This document shows, in pieces, positions 5,043-5,997 of a stretch of 5,997 nt of DNA. The first letter of the stretch is position 1, and every line of letters starts with the position of its first letter. This stretch comes from Acidimicrobiaceae bacterium (GTDB lineage Bacteria > Actinomycetota > Acidimicrobiia > Acidimicrobiales > Palsa-688), in NCBI GenBank assembly GCA_030838025.1, contig JAUTXM010000233.1, forward strand, positions 1 through 5,997. The letters are read 5' to 3'. The translations under genes and the position numbers were made by a program. A model generated the notes under the pieces. It was not told where the DNA came from and did no database searches. It was given only the letters and a program-made list of their open reading frames with translations.

Positions 5043-5693
5043 TTAGAAGGTGCTAACGGCGCAGGTCTGGCCGGACCTGCCCCCGCCTACCGCATTGGCC
5101 ACACCGGCGTTGGTGGGGGCCGGCACGTTGGTAGTGCAGGTCAGGTTGCCGCCGATGTGATTCCCCGAAATCGTCGTGCCTCCGAGGTTGGCGCTAGCGG
5201 TCACGGCACCACTGATGGTGCCAAAGGCAAGGGTCACGCTGGCCTTGTTGGCATTGAGGGTGATCGCCCCGTCGATGCTGTTGGCCGGGCAGAGCAGCGC
5301 ACCCAGACCACTGCCGCCGATGAGGACAGTTCCCTGGGCGCCGGTGGCCGATATGGCGCCTCGTACCGTCTTGCTGGCACAGAAGTCCAAGCTGGTGAAG
5401 CCCGACTTGAGGGTGATGGCCCCGGTGATCGTCGACAGGGACACGGACAGCGCACCGCCGGGGGCCACGTTGATTGCGGAGTCCTGCACGGCGCTGACCA
5501 GGCATAGCTTCTGGTTGGCGGCCACGTTCAAAACGCCGCTGTGAGCTCCGACAATTGTCTGAGTGCACAGGACTGCGGCCTGAGCGGTCTGCGGGGCCAT
5601 GGTCGACAGGACGGGGAGGGCCAACGCTCCTGCCAGGGCTCCGGTCAGGGTGGCGACGAGGCCCAGGCGTATCCGCCGGTGAAAGTGGTGCAT
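5043..5693 (-). CDS. Secreted beta-helix-like protein of unknown function
   Basis: The 216-residue product has a long Sec signal peptide: His/Arg-rich MHHFHRRIR, a hydrophobic core (11-29), and a likely cut after AQA near residue 39. The mature part is rich in Gly, Ala, Ser, Thr and Val. It consists of short strand-turn units such as ITGAITLKSG, VRGAISATGA, IDGAITLNAN, ISGAVTASAN and IGGNLTCTTN, spaced roughly 20-25 residues, the pattern of a right-handed parallel beta-helix. Six cysteines are spread along it. The C terminus carries NLTCTTNVPAPTNAG followed by a GGGRSGQTC motif, also seen in its tandem neighbour. ATG 5693 has an AAGGAG site (5699-5704) five bases away; stop TAA 5043-5045. Similar actinobacterial secreted proteins are annotated as hypothetical. 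A cell-surface or polysaccharide-related role is a guess. Confidence 0.8.
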   Translation of the reverse strand: MHHFHRRIRLGLVATLTGALAGALALPVLSTMAPQTAQAAVLCTQTIVGAHSGVLNVAANQKLCLVSAVQDSAINVAPGGALSVSLSTITGAITLKSGFTSLDFCASKTVRGAISATGAQGTVLIGGSGLGALLCPANSIDGAITLNANKASVTLAFGTISGAVTASANLGGTTISGNHIGGNLTCTTNVPAPTNAGVANAVGGGRSGQTCAVSTF

Positions 5694-5788
5694 GATTTCT
5701 CCTTAGTGGCGAGATGATTGTTCGGAAGGCTCTGCGGTCTACAGGCCGGTTTGGGGGTGCTGTTCGCTACCGCCCAGCTCGAGGCCGC

Positions 5789-5997
5789 TCAGAGACCGGC
5801 GCACTGACCCATCGCGCCGCCGGTGAAGGTGTTCTGACGGCCGTCGTTGACCGGGGCCGGGTTGTTGGAGGCACATGTCGTCAGGCCGGTGACCACGTTG
5901 GCCTCGATCTCCGTGGCGTTGTCCTCGCGGGGGGTACCGCGGTTGGGGGCGATGTTGCCGCTGACGGTCAGGCCGCCGACGATCGAGTTCCCGCCGA
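5789..5997 (-). CDS. Tandem paralogue of the beta-helix-like secreted protein, C-terminal part (5' end outside the window)
   Basis: The minus-strand frame is open from the right edge to TGA 5789-5791 (68 codons visible). It reads GNSIVGGLTVSGNIAPN, then ANVVTGLTTCASNNPAPVND, and ends QNTFTGGAMGQCAGL. The end lines up with the neighbour at 5043-5693: G-L-T-C with NxPAPxNxG, then a GG-x-x-GQC motif. The two genes are therefore diverged copies of one family. The segment PNRGTPREDNATEIEAN is an insertion-like loop absent from the neighbour. The gap to the next gene is 95 bp with no clear terminator, so they may form an operon. No start codon lies in the window, so the N terminus, presumably a signal peptide and repeats, is not seen. 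Confidence 0.75.
   Translation of the reverse strand, partial: GGNSIVGGLTVSGNIAPNRGTPREDNATEIEANVVTGLTTCASNNPAPVNDGRQNTFTGGAMGQCAGL

Noticed and set aside
5031..5544. Plus-strand frames of 158 and 122 codons opposite the beta-helix gene
   Set aside because: They are opposite a gene with a signal peptide, a good ribosome binding site and a paralogue next to it.

Overview
The window is GC-rich (third codon positions almost always G or C), uses GTG as well as ATG starts, and carries compact Shine-Dalgarno sites and actinomycete-like protein families. It most likely comes from an actinobacterial (Actinomycetota) chromosome. The genus cannot be told from this sequence.

Layout. Positions 1-1669 are a block read entirely on the minus strand. 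In order of transcription it holds a small secreted four-cysteine protein (1184-1669), an ASCH-domain protein (664-1152), a 41-residue peptide gene with a very strong ribosome binding site and a CxxC motif (400-525), and the N-terminal 131 codons of a DUF692/MNIO multinuclear iron enzyme (1-393, continuing past the left edge). Positions 1857-3616 are a plus-strand two-gene ABC exporter operon (ATPase and permease, ATGA overlap). Positions 3617-4041 have no convincing gene but contain several strong hairpins and a perfect 14-bp palindrome. A Uma2-family nuclease-fold protein follows (4042-4560, plus) and ends in a GC-rich hairpin. Positions about 4698-5018 hold a decayed C-terminal piece of a proline iminopeptidase. 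On the minus strand, 5043-5693 and 5789-5997 are two tandem paralogous secreted proteins, probably beta-helical. The second is cut by the right edge.

How the genes may work together. The best candidate for an undescribed system is at the left edge. A short Cys-containing peptide sits six bases upstream of an MNIO enzyme, an arrangement typical of ribosomally made, post-translationally modified peptides (RiPPs) such as methanobactins and bufferins. The ABC exporter lies about 1.3 kb away, in a separate operon on the other strand, so a role in exporting such a product is only a possibility. The right part looks like accessory sequence: a Uma2 gene, a pseudogene and surface or secreted proteins of unknown role.
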